Positions 1 to 9,957 of a stretch of 64,000 bases of DNA are shown here, in pieces. A model generated the notes under the pieces. It was not told the DNA's origin. It saw only the letters and a program-made list of their open reading frames with translations, and did no database searches. How positions within the stretch are numbered: position 1 is the stretch's first letter; every line of letters starts with the position of its first letter. The DNA is taken from the NCBI GenBank assembly GCA_013215655.1, contig JABSOX010000002.1, positions 37,125-101,124 of the forward strand. The letters are read 5' to 3'. Position numbers and translations under genes: made by a program. The DNA is from Colwellia sp. Its GTDB lineage: Bacteria > Pseudomonadota > Gammaproteobacteria > Enterobacterales > Alteromonadaceae.

Positions 1-1
1 T

Positions 2-490
2 GATCGTTTTTTGATGTTTATTCGTGTTGGTTACCCAACAGCTGCAGATGAAATTGAAATACTTAAACGTACCACAGGTACAGAGTCGGTGAAACTTGAA
101 CGGGTATTAACCGGTGATGATTTAATTGCTTTACAAAAATTAGTACGCTCGGTAGATATTGCTGATGCTTTACTTGATTATGTGAGTCGTTTGGTGAGAA
201 CTACTCGCCCAGATGACGAAAGTAAAAACCAAAACCAAACTATTAAAGATTATGTTCGTTGGGGGGCGGGGCCAAGAGCGGGACAAGCTTTAGTTTTATG
301 TGCAAAAGCAAAAGCTCTGTTATCAAACCGTTATGCGGTGAGTTTAGATGATATTAAATTTGTTGCGCCGGCAGTATTGCGTCACCGAATATTACTTAAC
401 TTTCAAGCAGAAGCTGAGAATATAAATACCGATCAGGTTGTCAGTACGTTATTGGCAAGTATTAATGAACCAAGCAGTCCACTGGTTTAG
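2..490 (+). CDS. MoxR-family AAA+ ATPase, C-terminal part (5' end outside window)
   Basis: This is the last ~160 residues of a MoxR-type AAA+ ATPase, a class of chaperone-like ATPases usually encoded beside DUF58 and von Willebrand A proteins. The frame is already open at base 2 and reads DRFLMFIRVGYP, the conserved stretch with the arginine-finger region (LDRFL...GYP). The ORF-track start at base 11 is therefore an internal TTG, not the real start. A lid domain follows, including RWGAGPRAGQAL, which is typical of the MoxR C-terminus. Walker A and B lie upstream of the window. The gene heads an operon with the DUF58 gene 15 nt downstream. Family assignment is firm; substrate is unknown. Confidence 0.9.
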   Translation, partial: DRFLMFIRVGYPTAADEIEILKRTTGTESVKLERVLTGDDLIALQKLVRSVDIADALLDYVSRLVRTTRPDDESKNQNQTIKDYVRWGAGPRAGQALVLCAKAKALLSNRYAVSLDDIKFVAPAVLRHRILLNFQAEAENINTDQVVSTLLASINEPSSPLV

Positions 491-505
491 GTAAGAACTA
501 TAAGT

Positions 506-1441
506 ATGCATCAGTTTATTGATCCTAAAACATTATCACGTGTAAAAGACTTACCTTTGGCGGCTAAGACTTTAGCGCAAGGTTTTTTACAAGGCATGCA
601 TAATAGTATGCAACGTGGTGTTGGTATTGAGTTTAGTCAATATCGAATATATGAACCTGGTGATGATTTATCAAAAATAGATTGGAAGCTTTTTGCACGC
701 TCTGATCGTTATTTTGTTCGTGAAGCTGAGCGAGAAAGTGACATTAATGTCTATCTGGTGCTTGATTCTAGTCGTTCAATGTTGCAAAAATCACTCTTTA
801 GTCATAACAAGATAGCGAGTGAAAAAGGTAACAATGAAAAAGTTAACTGGGATAAACTTGAATATGGTCGCTATTTACTGGCAACGGTCGCTTATTTGGC
901 ACAAAAGCAAGGTGATGCCGTTGGCTTATTGAGCCTTTCTTCCGATCATAGTAGCTATTTACCTGCTTTTTCTGGAGAGAGACATTGGCAAAAAATCCTT
1001 ATACAACTTGCTCGTATGACCGCGAAAGATACTTTTCCTGATATTGATCAAGTACGTGCGCAACTCAGTACGATGCGAAATAATGGCGTGATATTTATTG
1101 TCAGTGACTTTCATCAACAAAATAATGAGATTATTGATTTAGTCTGTCAGTTATCTAACCCTAGAACTGATGTCGTTGCGATTCAATTAGAGTCACAAGA
1201 TGAAATTGATTTCCCTTATAAAGGTGCAGTACGTTTTGAAGACTTGGAAACTAACGAGCAGATATTGGTATCAGCAAGCCAAGTAAGAGAGAACTACTTT
1301 AAAAATAAAGCACTCTATCAAGAGCAACTTCTTGGTCAATTAGCCAAACATAAAGTACAACATTTTGTTGCTAATATTGATAAACCGCTTGATCAAACCT
1401 TGCATGATATTTTACGCGCTAGAAATAAGGTTGTACGTTGA
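506..1441 (+). CDS. DUF58 / vWA-like protein, MoxR partner
   Basis: A 311-residue cytoplasmic protein of the DUF58 family. It has the family signature YRIYEPGDDLSKIDWKLFARS (about residues 48-70, two short blocks of it typical of DUF58) and a vWA-like MIDAS motif DSSRSM near residue 90. A second vWA-like strand, VIFIVSDFHQQ, lies near residue 200. DUF58 proteins are thought to act with MoxR ATPases in maturation or assembly of envelope or metal-dependent complexes, but a molecular role is rarely known. The TGA stop overlaps the ATG of the next gene (TGATG), which indicates translational coupling. Confidence 0.9.
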   Translation: MHQFIDPKTLSRVKDLPLAAKTLAQGFLQGMHNSMQRGVGIEFSQYRIYEPGDDLSKIDWKLFARSDRYFVREAERESDINVYLVLDSSRSMLQKSLFSHNKIASEKGNNEKVNWDKLEYGRYLLATVAYLAQKQGDAVGLLSLSSDHSSYLPAFSGERHWQKILIQLARMTAKDTFPDIDQVRAQLSTMRNNGVIFIVSDFHQQNNEIIDLVCQLSNPRTDVVAIQLESQDEIDFPYKGAVRFEDLETNEQILVSASQVRENYFKNKALYQEQLLGQLAKHKVQHFVANIDKPLDQTLHDILRARNKVVR

Positions 1442-3042
1442 TGTTTTCTTCGTGGTCACTACAATCACCCAATTTATTATTGGCTTTATTGAGTTTATTA
1501 ATACCACTAGCTATTCACTTATTTAGTAAAAGCAAAGGCAAGTTAGTACCCATTGGCAATATTAAATTTATTCAAACAGGGAAACCTGTGCGAATGAGAG
1601 AAATAAGGTTAGTTGACCGCTTGTTATTGCTTTGTCGATTATTGGTTTTATTTTTTTCGGTGCTCTTATTGGCGAATTTGTTTTTTTATGGACAACTAAA
1701 CCTACCAAATAATGTAGTAATAATCACTGCTGATTGGTTAAATAACTCTAATAAAAACGAGAAACGTCAGTTAATAGAAAATGAGCGAGGCAGTGATTAT
1801 TATCTCCTATCTAATAATATCTCTGCAAATATATCTAAAAATTCGTCTGCAAAGACGTCACAAAAACTATCAAAAGACCCATCTTTATCAAATAAAAGCT
1901 TATCTAAACAAGATATTTTGTTGTGGCAACCGGAGAATATTGATTCGCTAAACTCGCGACCCCTACCAACAACAAGAAAAAATACTTGGGCATTAGTAGC
2001 TAATTTTGAAAAAACACTTGCTGAAAAAACCACATTAACAGTATATAGCACCAATCGTGTTGCAGAGTTTAGTGGTAATAAAGTTAAGTTTTCAAGAAAC
2101 GTTAATTGGCAGATAAAAGTACTTGCTAATAATCCTACGACTGCCTTTCAAGAACTCAAGCAAGTGAGACTATCAATAGCTGTTATTAGCGACGATGATC
2201 GCAAAGAGGATGTAAGTTATATCAAAGCAGCGTTGGATATTTTAAAGAGTGAGAAATTAAAAAATTTAAAACTTACTTATTTTGACGATGTTTCTTCATA
2301 TCAAAGCTTTTATAAAAATGAAGCGACGCAATGGATCTTTTATCTAAGTTCAATGGCTGTACCTGAAAGTATTCTAAAGCAAGTAAAATTAGGTAGTCAG
2401 CTTCTCCTTGATGCTAAAGTAATCGATGCGCAAGAAGGTGATACAAAAAAAACTAAAACATCATCTAAGCATTTATGGGAAGTACAAATTGCAGAACATA
2501 ACCTTAGTATTATCAAAGGCTTTCTTTATGGGAATACAGTTTTAGAACGCATTAATTTATTAGATGAAAGTTTAGTTATTGATGTTTTGTGGAAAGCAGC
2601 TGCGGTTAACAATAAGGTTAAAAAAGATCTTTTAATAGAGCATTCACAAGGTTTAGGGAAGATCATTGCATTTAATAGCCGCTTTAATCCAAAATGGAAT
2701 GATTTAGTCATTCAACCGCAATTTCCACATTTTATCTTATCTTTATTTTTATCTGAAAAATTAGCAGAGCTTGAGCAACAGCATGGTCGCTTAACTCTTG
2801 AGCAAATAGGCACGGAGCAAATAAGTACTGTAGATAGTAAAAAACAGAGTCAGGATAGTTTTTCTAATGAGGGTAATAAGCGACCATTTAAAGAAAAATC
2901 TCAATCAATGAGCAAGTCTTGGTTAAATAAAATACTGATGGTTTTATTAGTCTTATTCTTCTCAATTGAACGTATATTAAGTGAAATAAAAATAGCAAAA
3001 AAAGTACGCAGCTTACAAGACTCAAATGCAGGGTCGTTGTAA
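1441..3042 (+). CDS. BatA-like membrane protein
   Basis: A 533-residue inner-membrane protein. The N-terminus matches the BatA/double-transmembrane domain: one hydrophobic helix (LLALLSLLIPLAIHLFS), a short loop containing VPIGNIKFI, and a second helix (RLLLLCRLLVLFFSVLLLA). A long periplasmic region with a possible degenerate Rossmann or vWA-like core follows, and one C-terminal helix (MVLLVLFFSIERIL) anchors the tail. I chose ATG 1441 over the ORF-track TTG at 1438 because it overlaps the upstream stop as TGATG. It is the third gene of the MoxR operon. Function is inferred only from family and context (Bat-type envelope complex). Confidence 0.8.
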   Translation: MFSSWSLQSPNLLLALLSLLIPLAIHLFSKSKGKLVPIGNIKFIQTGKPVRMREIRLVDRLLLLCRLLVLFFSVLLLANLFFYGQLNLPNNVVIITADWLNNSNKNEKRQLIENERGSDYYLLSNNISANISKNSSAKTSQKLSKDPSLSNKSLSKQDILLWQPENIDSLNSRPLPTTRKNTWALVANFEKTLAEKTTLTVYSTNRVAEFSGNKVKFSRNVNWQIKVLANNPTTAFQELKQVRLSIAVISDDDRKEDVSYIKAALDILKSEKLKNLKLTYFDDVSSYQSFYKNEATQWIFYLSSMAVPESILKQVKLGSQLLLDAKVIDAQEGDTKKTKTSSKHLWEVQIAEHNLSIIKGFLYGNTVLERINLLDESLVIDVLWKAAAVNNKVKKDLLIEHSQGLGKIIAFNSRFNPKWNDLVIQPQFPHFILSLFLSEKLAELEQQHGRLTLEQIGTEQISTVDSKKQSQDSFSNEGNKRPFKEKSQSMSKSWLNKILMVLLVLFFSIERILSEIKIAKKVRSLQDSNAGSL

Positions 3043-3043
3043 T

Positions 3044-5356
3044 ATGTTCACCAAAAAAACGGCTATTAAAAAGCGTCTAAATACCCTTATTAAAACGCTA
3101 AAACAAAAACTGTTATTGCAAAATATTATTCAGTCTTGTTCATGGATTATAGCGCTAGCCTTTATAACGTCTTGGTTGAATTTATCGAATATTTACCAAG
3201 TAATAATATTCTTTTTTATTATTATCATTCGTTTACTCATGATGACAAAATCTGCTCGTTATAAGGATATAACCGTAGAAAACCTTGTATTACATTTAAA
3301 TCGTCAATATCAGCAGCTAGAAGAAAGTATGCAGTTGGTTTTTATTGAAGATCACCTGCTCACGAATCTACAACTATTGCAGAAAAAAAGGGTTATACCG
3401 CGACTTAATCATATTTTAGAAAAAAACAATGAGCAATTAATACCGGCAATATCCTACCGAAAAAGCTTTACGCAATGCTTAATTGTTATAGCGATTGGTT
3501 CAATCCTATTGTTTGCAAATAAGCTCTTATTTCCAATTTCTTTAATTGAAGAAAAAATGAGCGATGTTCAACAACAATTATTAACAAAAACTCTAGCCAA
3601 AATAAAAACGAGTGAAATAACAGTTATTGCCCCTCAATATACGTCATTAAAAGATAAGCAATATGAAACACTTAATGTGGAGTTTATCGAAGGCGCCACT
3701 ATTCGTTGGCAACTTAGGTTTAGCGATGAACAGCAAGACTATTTTATTAAATTTGCGGATGGAACGTTAAAGCAGTTACAACAACAAACCGATAAATCTT
3801 ATTCGCTGGAAAAGAAGATATATTTTACCGGTATTTATCAAATAGTGACTAAAAATGAAGTGTTGGAAAACATTTATACCTTAACGGTGATAAAAGATAA
3901 AAAGCCCCGTATTCGTATTATTTCACCTAAGAAAACCATCACCGAAATAGCAACAAACGGTATTACTGAATTTGAAACACAAGTGCTAATTTCAGATGAT
4001 TTTCATATCAGTAAAGTTGAAATTTTAGCATCTATTGCTAAGGGCTCAGGTGAGTCGGTTAAATTTAGAGATCAGGTGTTTTCTTTTGATTCCAAACAAC
4101 ACCTTGATGGCGGTGATCTTTATAGGAAAAATTGGCAGTTAACATCTTTAGGTATGGAGCCTGGCGATGAGCTTTATTTCACCATTAAGGCATGGGACAA
4201 CCATGTACCGACTGCACAAATGACACGCTCGGCAACTAAAATTGTACGCTGGGTAGAAGAAGAAGAGCAAGGTGTCTTATCAAGCGGTATTTTAATTGAT
4301 TTTATGCCTGAGTATTTTAAAAGTCAGCGTCAAATTATTATTGAAACTATTGAACTCATTGACGATAAAAAAGAGTTATCAAAAGATAAATTTGTAGAAA
4401 CATCTGAATTATTAGGCATCGCTCAAAGTGAATTAAAAGAAAAGTATGGCCAATATCTCGGTGATGAAGTTGAAGATGGCGGTGGTGGACATGCTATTAG
4501 TGCTGAAGATATTGAAGATCTTTCTCATGACAACCAAACCGCACATGATAGCAGTGAAGAAAACAGTGGTCATGGGCACGAAAATGAACATGTTGTAGAC
4601 ACTTTTGCGATGAATAGTTTTGGTAATGACCGCTCTGGACTTAGTGATAATATCGCTCGTTTTGGTCATAACCATGGAGATGCAGATATTGGCATAATGA
4701 GCCGACAAGACCCCAAGGCATTAATGAAAAGATCGATTTCAAACATGTGGCAAGCAGAATTACATTTAATGTTATCTGAGCCTGATAAAGCACTACCTTT
4801 TGAACAAGAGGCGTTAAAGTATTTAAAAATGGCGAAAAAAGCAGAACGAATTTATGTGAAACGTTTAGGTTTTGAGCCACCTCCAGTGAGTGAACAGCGT
4901 CGCTATCAAGGAGAGTTAGACGATATTTTAAGTTATCAGCGTAACCAAAAAGTTGATTTAACAAACAGTGAAAGTAAGCCGTTATATGACTTGTTTACAT
5001 TGCTTAATGAAAAATTATCGTTACGCGAGTCTATAGAAAAGCCGTTAAGTATTGGGCAACGTAAGTTGATACAAACAGTGAAAAGTCGATTTGAACAATT
5101 ATTACTTAAACGCCCTGCGTTGATAACGTCAGTGGCAATACTTGAACGAATATTACTCGGTAATAGTTTTAGTTTAGCGAATTGTCAGGACTGTCAAACT
5201 AAGCAAAATAGTATTGCGCAATTGAGTCATAAAATTTGGCAGATTTTACCGCAGGTAACGGCTATGCCAAGTGTACGCCGTGAAAGTTATGCTGATAGGG
5301 ATAGCTTGTTTAAAAAATACAGTTCATTTTTAATCGATGAAGTGGACGTTAAATAA
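3044..5356 (+). CDS. DUF4175-like large membrane protein
   Basis: A ~770-residue protein with two closely spaced N-terminal membrane helices (about residues 35-75) and a third near residue 150, followed by a large periplasmic part. Between about residues 480 and 530 there is a stretch rich in His, Asp, Glu and Gly (repeated HGHEN and HNHGD-like groups) that could bind metal. This architecture resembles DUF4175 proteins found with MoxR/DUF58 genes, but the match is by eye. I prefer ATG 3044, just after the upstream TAA with AGGGT ahead of it, over ATG 3026. The stop overlaps the next start (TAATG). Confidence 0.6.
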   Translation: MFTKKTAIKKRLNTLIKTLKQKLLLQNIIQSCSWIIALAFITSWLNLSNIYQVIIFFFIIIIRLLMMTKSARYKDITVENLVLHLNRQYQQLEESMQLVFIEDHLLTNLQLLQKKRVIPRLNHILEKNNEQLIPAISYRKSFTQCLIVIAIGSILLFANKLLFPISLIEEKMSDVQQQLLTKTLAKIKTSEITVIAPQYTSLKDKQYETLNVEFIEGATIRWQLRFSDEQQDYFIKFADGTLKQLQQQTDKSYSLEKKIYFTGIYQIVTKNEVLENIYTLTVIKDKKPRIRIISPKKTITEIATNGITEFETQVLISDDFHISKVEILASIAKGSGESVKFRDQVFSFDSKQHLDGGDLYRKNWQLTSLGMEPGDELYFTIKAWDNHVPTAQMTRSATKIVRWVEEEEQGVLSSGILIDFMPEYFKSQRQIIIETIELIDDKKELSKDKFVETSELLGIAQSELKEKYGQYLGDEVEDGGGGHAISAEDIEDLSHDNQTAHDSSEENSGHGHENEHVVDTFAMNSFGNDRSGLSDNIARFGHNHGDADIGIMSRQDPKALMKRSISNMWQAELHLMLSEPDKALPFEQEALKYLKMAKKAERIYVKRLGFEPPPVSEQRRYQGELDDILSYQRNQKVDLTNSESKPLYDLFTLLNEKLSLRESIEKPLSIGQRKLIQTVKSRFEQLLLKRPALITSVAILERILLGNSFSLANCQDCQTKQNSIAQLSHKIWQILPQVTAMPSVRRESYADRDSLFKKYSSFLIDEVDVK

Positions 5357-7395
5357 TGAATGAAGCGATGATCTTTAATTTATTTGGTTATATAAGCTTT
5401 ATTTTACCAACAATCGTTGAGCAAATACTTTTTGTTATTGCTGTCATTATTTTATTTGTGACAATACTTTTATCTTTCAACAGGATTATTGTTAATTCAT
5501 CTCATGAAAGTACAGTACTTGATACTTTGCGCTTTACTTTGGTGGTAATACTTAATATCGCTACTTTTATTACCATGATAGTACTGATTAATGAGGTAAA
5601 AGTAATAACAGAAGACACAGCCAAACATGTATTGATTACATCAGGAACCAACCAACTACAACTAGCTTCACTTCACTTATCTGATAATGATCATGTTTAT
5701 TTGTTATCTCAGTATCGGAAGAAGTATCAAAATGAAAATGATGAAAGTGAAACTATAAATACTGCTATTTTAACCTCGAGTATTATTAAGATTGATAATG
5801 TTCAACAACTTCTATATTTAAAACCCAATCTGTCAAATTTAACAGTAGTTGGTGATGGTTTAACAAAGCAAGAGCTATTATATTTAAAGCAAATAGATCT
5901 TACTTTTAACTTATCAAAAACGCTAATGGGGCCAGTAAATATGAGCTGGCAAAAGCAGTTGTTGATGGGGCAAATATTGACGATACAAGGCGTATTTCAA
6001 AGTGCAGAACTTGATGAACAACAAATTTACCAAGTTGCTTTATACGATACAGACGATCAACAAGTGGATAGCTTACGGGTTAAACATGATGAACACTTTA
6101 CTTTGTCCTTATTGCCGAAAACAACGGGGTTGTTTGCTGCTCAGTTGAAAATATTTGATGAAAATGAAACGTTATTAGTAAGTGAACCTATTGCTTTTGA
6201 AATTATCAAATCAGTCTCACCAGCAATTGTAATCAAGCAATCATCTGCTTCTTTTGAATCTCGCCATATCAAGAATTGGGCAGAGCAACAGGGCAGTAAA
6301 ATATTACTTTTAACACAAGTGAGCAAAAATAAACAAATCCAACAACAGGTTAATTTTGTTGATAATAACAATACAGCAGCTAACCTTGACGGCTCAGTGT
6401 TAAAAAATAATGTCACTAAGTTAAATCCTGACTTTGAAGTATTAGCACACGCTTGGTTGAAAGATTTTGATCTGTTAATTATTGATGGCAGAGCTCTACT
6501 TGCTTTAAATAGTAATGAACAAGCAGAGTTAAATAAAGCCATTGTTGATGGCTTAGGTCTTTTAGTCTTAGTCGATGAAAGCTTGGTTGTGGCTTTTGAA
6601 CAATCATCGCCTAAAATTTTGACTCAATATCAATTGACACCAATACCAAGTGGTATTAATAAAAACTCAAATAAACGAGTAGATAAACAGAGTACAACGG
6701 GTATTTGGTGGGAAAACAGTTTTAGCAACATTGCTGAGTTAACTCTTCCATACAAGAACATTAATATCAGTGCTGTGCACGCTAAAACGTTAGTTTATGG
6801 CGACAATCGTAATCCTTTAGTTTTGAGTACAAATTTTGGTTTAGGTAAAGTGAGTATTTCACTTATTAATCACAGTTATCAGTGGTCGATATCTGGTCAA
6901 AAAACAGCGTATAGCCAGTATTGGCAATATCTAATGACGCAAATGTCGAGAAACACATTACAATCATATTGGAAAAATGAAGCCGGTAATGAAGTTTCAT
7001 ATCTGGGTGAATATTTTCGGTTATGTGCTCAGTCTAACGAAGAAAATTTAACAGCGTCGATAATTATTCAACGAACATTTACACGAGAGTCAACTTACTG
7101 CGGTATTGATTGGTCAACTAAACTTGGCTGGCAGCAACATTCTTTGTATCAGAAGCAAAATAATACTTCTGTTAAAAGTACCTTATTTGCACAAAAATCT
7201 CGTTATATTTATCCTAAAAGTAGTTGGTTAACTTGGCAGCAAGCACAAAAACATCAAGCTAGCCGTCAGGTACATAAAGAGAACAAAAATGTTAGAACGG
7301 TTAAAATTTACCAGCCAATAAATAAAGACGTCATCTGGTTAATATTTTTTATCTGTTTATCTTTTTTGTGGATTGAGCAGAAGTTTTTTAAATGA
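5356..7395 (+). CDS. Large membrane protein, last gene of the MoxR operon
   Basis: A 679-residue protein with two N-terminal hydrophobic helices (about residues 10-35 and 55-80), a long periplasmic segment and one C-terminal helix (VIWLIFFICLSFLWIEQKFF). The middle contains DFDLLIIDGRALLAL and a following GLGLLVLVDES stretch, reminiscent of the glutamine-amidotransferase-like fold seen in BatA-associated membrane proteins; no catalytic residues are obvious. It overlaps the previous gene by one base and closes the operon, facing ilvH. Likely part of the same envelope complex as the three upstream membrane or vWA-like proteins. Exact function unknown. Confidence 0.6.
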   Translation: MNEAMIFNLFGYISFILPTIVEQILFVIAVIILFVTILLSFNRIIVNSSHESTVLDTLRFTLVVILNIATFITMIVLINEVKVITEDTAKHVLITSGTNQLQLASLHLSDNDHVYLLSQYRKKYQNENDESETINTAILTSSIIKIDNVQQLLYLKPNLSNLTVVGDGLTKQELLYLKQIDLTFNLSKTLMGPVNMSWQKQLLMGQILTIQGVFQSAELDEQQIYQVALYDTDDQQVDSLRVKHDEHFTLSLLPKTTGLFAAQLKIFDENETLLVSEPIAFEIIKSVSPAIVIKQSSASFESRHIKNWAEQQGSKILLLTQVSKNKQIQQQVNFVDNNNTAANLDGSVLKNNVTKLNPDFEVLAHAWLKDFDLLIIDGRALLALNSNEQAELNKAIVDGLGLLVLVDESLVVAFEQSSPKILTQYQLTPIPSGINKNSNKRVDKQSTTGIWWENSFSNIAELTLPYKNINISAVHAKTLVYGDNRNPLVLSTNFGLGKVSISLINHSYQWSISGQKTAYSQYWQYLMTQMSRNTLQSYWKNEAGNEVSYLGEYFRLCAQSNEENLTASIIIQRTFTRESTYCGIDWSTKLGWQQHSLYQKQNNTSVKSTLFAQKSRYIYPKSSWLTWQQAQKHQASRQVHKENKNVRTVKIYQPINKDVIWLIFFICLSFLWIEQKFFK

Positions 7396-7422
7396 TTTGA
7401 TGTTTAGATAAAGGGAAATTAC

Positions 7423-7450
7423 AACGCCTGATAAAACTTACTCAGACGTT
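7423..7450. terminator. Hairpin between convergent operons
   Basis: AACGCCTGA and TCAGACGTT form a 9-bp stem with one mismatch around an 10-base loop, in the 80-bp gap between the convergent MoxR operon and ilvH. On the plus strand it is followed by a U-rich stretch (ATATTTTATAA). It is probably a weak, possibly bidirectional terminator. Confidence 0.45.
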
Positions 7451-7475
7451 ATATTTTATAAGTGATATAAAGGAC

Positions 7476-7973
7476 TTAAACTCGCAACGCTTTTTCACCA
7501 CGCGCAATACCTACGCAGCCAGAGCGTACTGCTTCGATGATCTCGGTTTCATTGCTGAGTGTTTCAACAAAAGCATTAAGCTTTTCGGCGTCCCCAGTGA
7601 GTTGAATGGTATAAACCTGTTTACCAATATCAATGATAGAACCTCTAAAAATATCAGTAATACGTTTAACTTCAGTGCGTGATTTATCATTCATTGCCAG
7701 TACTTTTATTAATATCAATTCACGTTCAACATGTTTTCTCTCGGTTAAATCAGTAATTTTAATAACATCAATTAACTTGTTTACTTGTTTGACAATTTGC
7801 TCGAGGATTTTATCATCACCTCTGGTTGCTATGGTGATCCTCGATAAACTTGCATCTTCTGTTGGTGCTACCGTTAAGCTTTCAATATTAAAAGCACGTT
7901 GTGAAAATAATCCGACAATACGAGATAGCGATCCCGGTTCATTTTCTAATAATATGGCTAATATACGACGCAT
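7476..7973 (-). CDS. ilvH: Acetolactate synthase 3, small regulatory subunit
   Basis: A 165-residue IlvH. It starts [26 protein letters not shown], the ACT-domain signature that binds valine and gives feedback inhibition of acetohydroxyacid synthase; a C-terminal ACT-like domain (about residues 80-160) completes the usual two-domain form. Length is normal. The start codon directly abuts ilvI (its last base is shared with position 7973), so the two subunits are translationally coupled. Expression is expected to follow the leader-peptide attenuator upstream of ilvI. Confidence 0.97.
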   Translation of the reverse strand: MRRILAILLENEPGSLSRIVGLFSQRAFNIESLTVAPTEDASLSRITIATRGDDKILEQIVKQVNKLIDVIKITDLTERKHVERELILIKVLAMNDKSRTEVKRITDIFRGSIIDIGKQVYTIQLTGDAEKLNAFVETLSNETEIIEAVRSGCVGIARGEKALRV

Positions 7974-9697
7974 TATGCTTTTACTCCTTTTTTTATCAAC
8001 ATGTCATCGATTGCTCCATGGCGAATTTGCATTGGATAAACATGTTCTTTTTCATCAACTAAAACATCAACAAATACTAAGCGCTTTTTAATAGCGAACG
8101 CTTGCTCAAGCTTCTCATCTAACTCATCAATGTGATCGATTTTAATACCTACGTGACCATAAGACTCCGCCAGTTTAATAAAGTCAGGTAAAGACTCCAT
8201 ATAAGATGATGAGTGGCGGCCGCCGTATACCATGTCTTGCCATTGACGAACCATGCCTAATGAACGGTTATTTAGGGTGACAATTACAACAGGTAAATTA
8301 TATTGCAGACACGTTGATAACTCTTGAATATTCATTTGAATAGAGCCGTCGCCGGTGATACAAATTACATGACTATCAGGGAAAGCGAGTTTTACGCCCA
8401 TCGCTGCTGGTAAACCAAAGCCCATGGTGCCTAATCCTCCAGAGTTAATCCACTGGCGAGGTTTGGCAAACGGATAATATTGTGCAGCAAACATTTGATG
8501 TTGACCTACATCCGAGCATACATAAGCCTCACCTTTGGTAATACGATACATAACTTCAATGACATGTTGTGGTTTTATTTTATCGCCGTCTTTTGAATAA
8601 CTGATGCTTTTAACCGCTCGCCATTCGTTAATTTGTTGCCACCAAGTATTTAAAGCCTCTGCATTAGGGCTATAGTCTGTGGTTTTTAATTCATCGAGTA
8701 ATTGTTGAATAACAATATCAAGCAAACCAACAATAGGCACATGAGCGTTGATAGTTTTTGATATGGAGGTGGGATCAATATCAACATGAATAATGGTAGC
8801 GTCAGGGCAGAACTTTTTAACGTTATTAGTAACACGATCGTCAAAACGTGCGCCAAGCGCTAAAATCACATCAGCATTAGCCATCGTTTTGTTAGCTTCA
8901 AGACTACCGTGCATACCTAACATGCCGATAAAGTTTTTATGAGTCCCGGATAAACCACCTAAGCCCATTAATGTATTGGTACAAGGGGCATTTAGTTTTT
9001 CAACAAGTTCAGTTAATAATTCAGAGGCGTCAGCTATAACGATACCACCACCTGAATATACAACTAAACGTTTAGCGGCACTTATGGTTTTAACTGCTTT
9101 GCGAATTTGTTTAATGTGACCTTTTGCTGATGGATTATACGAACGCATCTTTACATCAGTGGTTATTTGATATTCGCCTTTGTTTTGTGGGATTAACAAG
9201 TCTTTGGGCAATTCAACAACAACGGGTCCTGGTCGACCCGTTTTAGCGATATAAAACGCTTTGGCAATAATGTTTGGGATGTCTTCAAGGCGGCGACAAT
9301 TAAAACTATGCTTAACGATAGGACGAGTACAGCCAACAATATCGGTTTCTTGAAATGCATCATCGCCAATAAGTGTTGTTGCAACTTGTCCGGCCAAGAC
9401 CACCATAGGAATCGAGTCCATATAAGCGGTGGCAATACCTGTTACACAGTTTGTTGCCCCAGGTCCTGATGTGGCTAAAACAACGCCAACCTTACCTGTC
9501 GCTCGGGTATAACCGTCAGCCATATGTGTTGCCGCTTGCTCATGACGAACAAGAATATGCTCAAAATCATCTTGTTGAAATATTGCATCGTAAATATCCA
9601 ATACTGAACCACCGGGGTAGCCAAATACGTATTTTACATCGAGTGCTGAGAGGGCTTTTACCACCATTTCGGCACCGGTAAATAATTGAGCAGTCAT
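7973..9697 (-). CDS. ilvI: Acetolactate synthase 3, large catalytic subunit
   Basis: A 574-residue ThDP-dependent enzyme that condenses two pyruvates to acetolactate, or pyruvate with 2-ketobutyrate, the first common step of Val, Leu and Ile synthesis. Visible features are the N-terminal PYR domain with the catalytic Glu in [14 protein letters not shown], a central FAD-binding domain, and the C-terminal PP domain with the GDGS...NN thiamine-diphosphate motif ([19 protein letters not shown], ending at VTLNN). Length and order with ilvH match the classical ilvIH operon. Upstream lies a leader peptide and attenuator on the same strand. Confidence 0.97.
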   Translation of the reverse strand: MTAQLFTGAEMVVKALSALDVKYVFGYPGGSVLDIYDAIFQQDDFEHILVRHEQAATHMADGYTRATGKVGVVLATSGPGATNCVTGIATAYMDSIPMVVLAGQVATTLIGDDAFQETDIVGCTRPIVKHSFNCRRLEDIPNIIAKAFYIAKTGRPGPVVVELPKDLLIPQNKGEYQITTDVKMRSYNPSAKGHIKQIRKAVKTISAAKRLVVYSGGGIVIADASELLTELVEKLNAPCTNTLMGLGGLSGTHKNFIGMLGMHGSLEANKTMANADVILALGARFDDRVTNNVKKFCPDATIIHVDIDPTSISKTINAHVPIVGLLDIVIQQLLDELKTTDYSPNAEALNTWWQQINEWRAVKSISYSKDGDKIKPQHVIEVMYRITKGEAYVCSDVGQHQMFAAQYYPFAKPRQWINSGGLGTMGFGLPAAMGVKLAFPDSHVICITGDGSIQMNIQELSTCLQYNLPVVIVTLNNRSLGMVRQWQDMVYGGRHSSSYMESLPDFIKLAESYGHVGIKIDHIDELDEKLEQAFAIKKRLVFVDVLVDEKEHVYPMQIRHGAIDDMLIKKGVKA

Positions 9698-9740
9698 GAG
9701 AATATCCTTTGTTAACTCTAATATAATTAATTATTAAATA

Positions 9741-9776
9741 ATAAAAAACCCTCGGTCTTATGCAGAGCGAGGGTTT
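9741..9776 (-). terminator. ilvIH attenuator (intrinsic terminator)
   Basis: On the minus strand AAACCCTCG pairs with CGAGGGTTT, followed by a run of U (TTTTTTATT). It lies between the leader-peptide stop and ilvI. The 5' arm contains CCTCGC, which can alternatively pair with GCGAGG inside the leader ORF (plus-strand 9821-9826). This gives the mutually exclusive terminator/antiterminator arrangement expected for ribosome-mediated attenuation. Confidence 0.85.
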
Positions 9777-9801
9777 GTTGTTTTAGTTTGTTTATTTGCT
9801 T

Positions 9802-9897
9802 TTATCTTACACAACACCAGCCTCGCAATGGTTTGAGAACCACGACGACAGAGAGGACTTTATTGAGTGAAATGTTGAGTAAAATTTTGTGCATCAT
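9802..9897 (-). CDS. ilvIH leader peptide (31 aa)
   Basis: A short ORF missing from the track, starting ATGATG at 9897 and ending TAA at 9802. It encodes 31 residues unusually rich in branched-chain amino acids: HKILLNISLNKVLSVVVVL contains four consecutive valines and many Leu and Ile. It ends 26 nt before the attenuator stem. Scarcity of charged Val, Leu or Ile tRNA should stall the ribosome at the control codons, free GCGAGG (within codons 24-26) to pair with the terminator 5' arm, and allow ilvIH transcription. This mirrors the ilvB and ilvGMEDA leaders of enterics. No strong Shine-Dalgarno is visible, only an A-rich AAAAAGA. Confidence 0.85.
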   Translation of the reverse strand: MMHKILLNISLNKVLSVVVVLKPLRGWCCVR

Positions 9898-9957
9898 TAT
9901 ATGCTGTAATCTTTTTAATAAACTTGTTAACGGAAATACAAATAAACTTATGCTGTA

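Noticed and set aside
9193-9435. ORF antisense to ilvI
   Set aside because: Shadow frame of a conserved coding gene.
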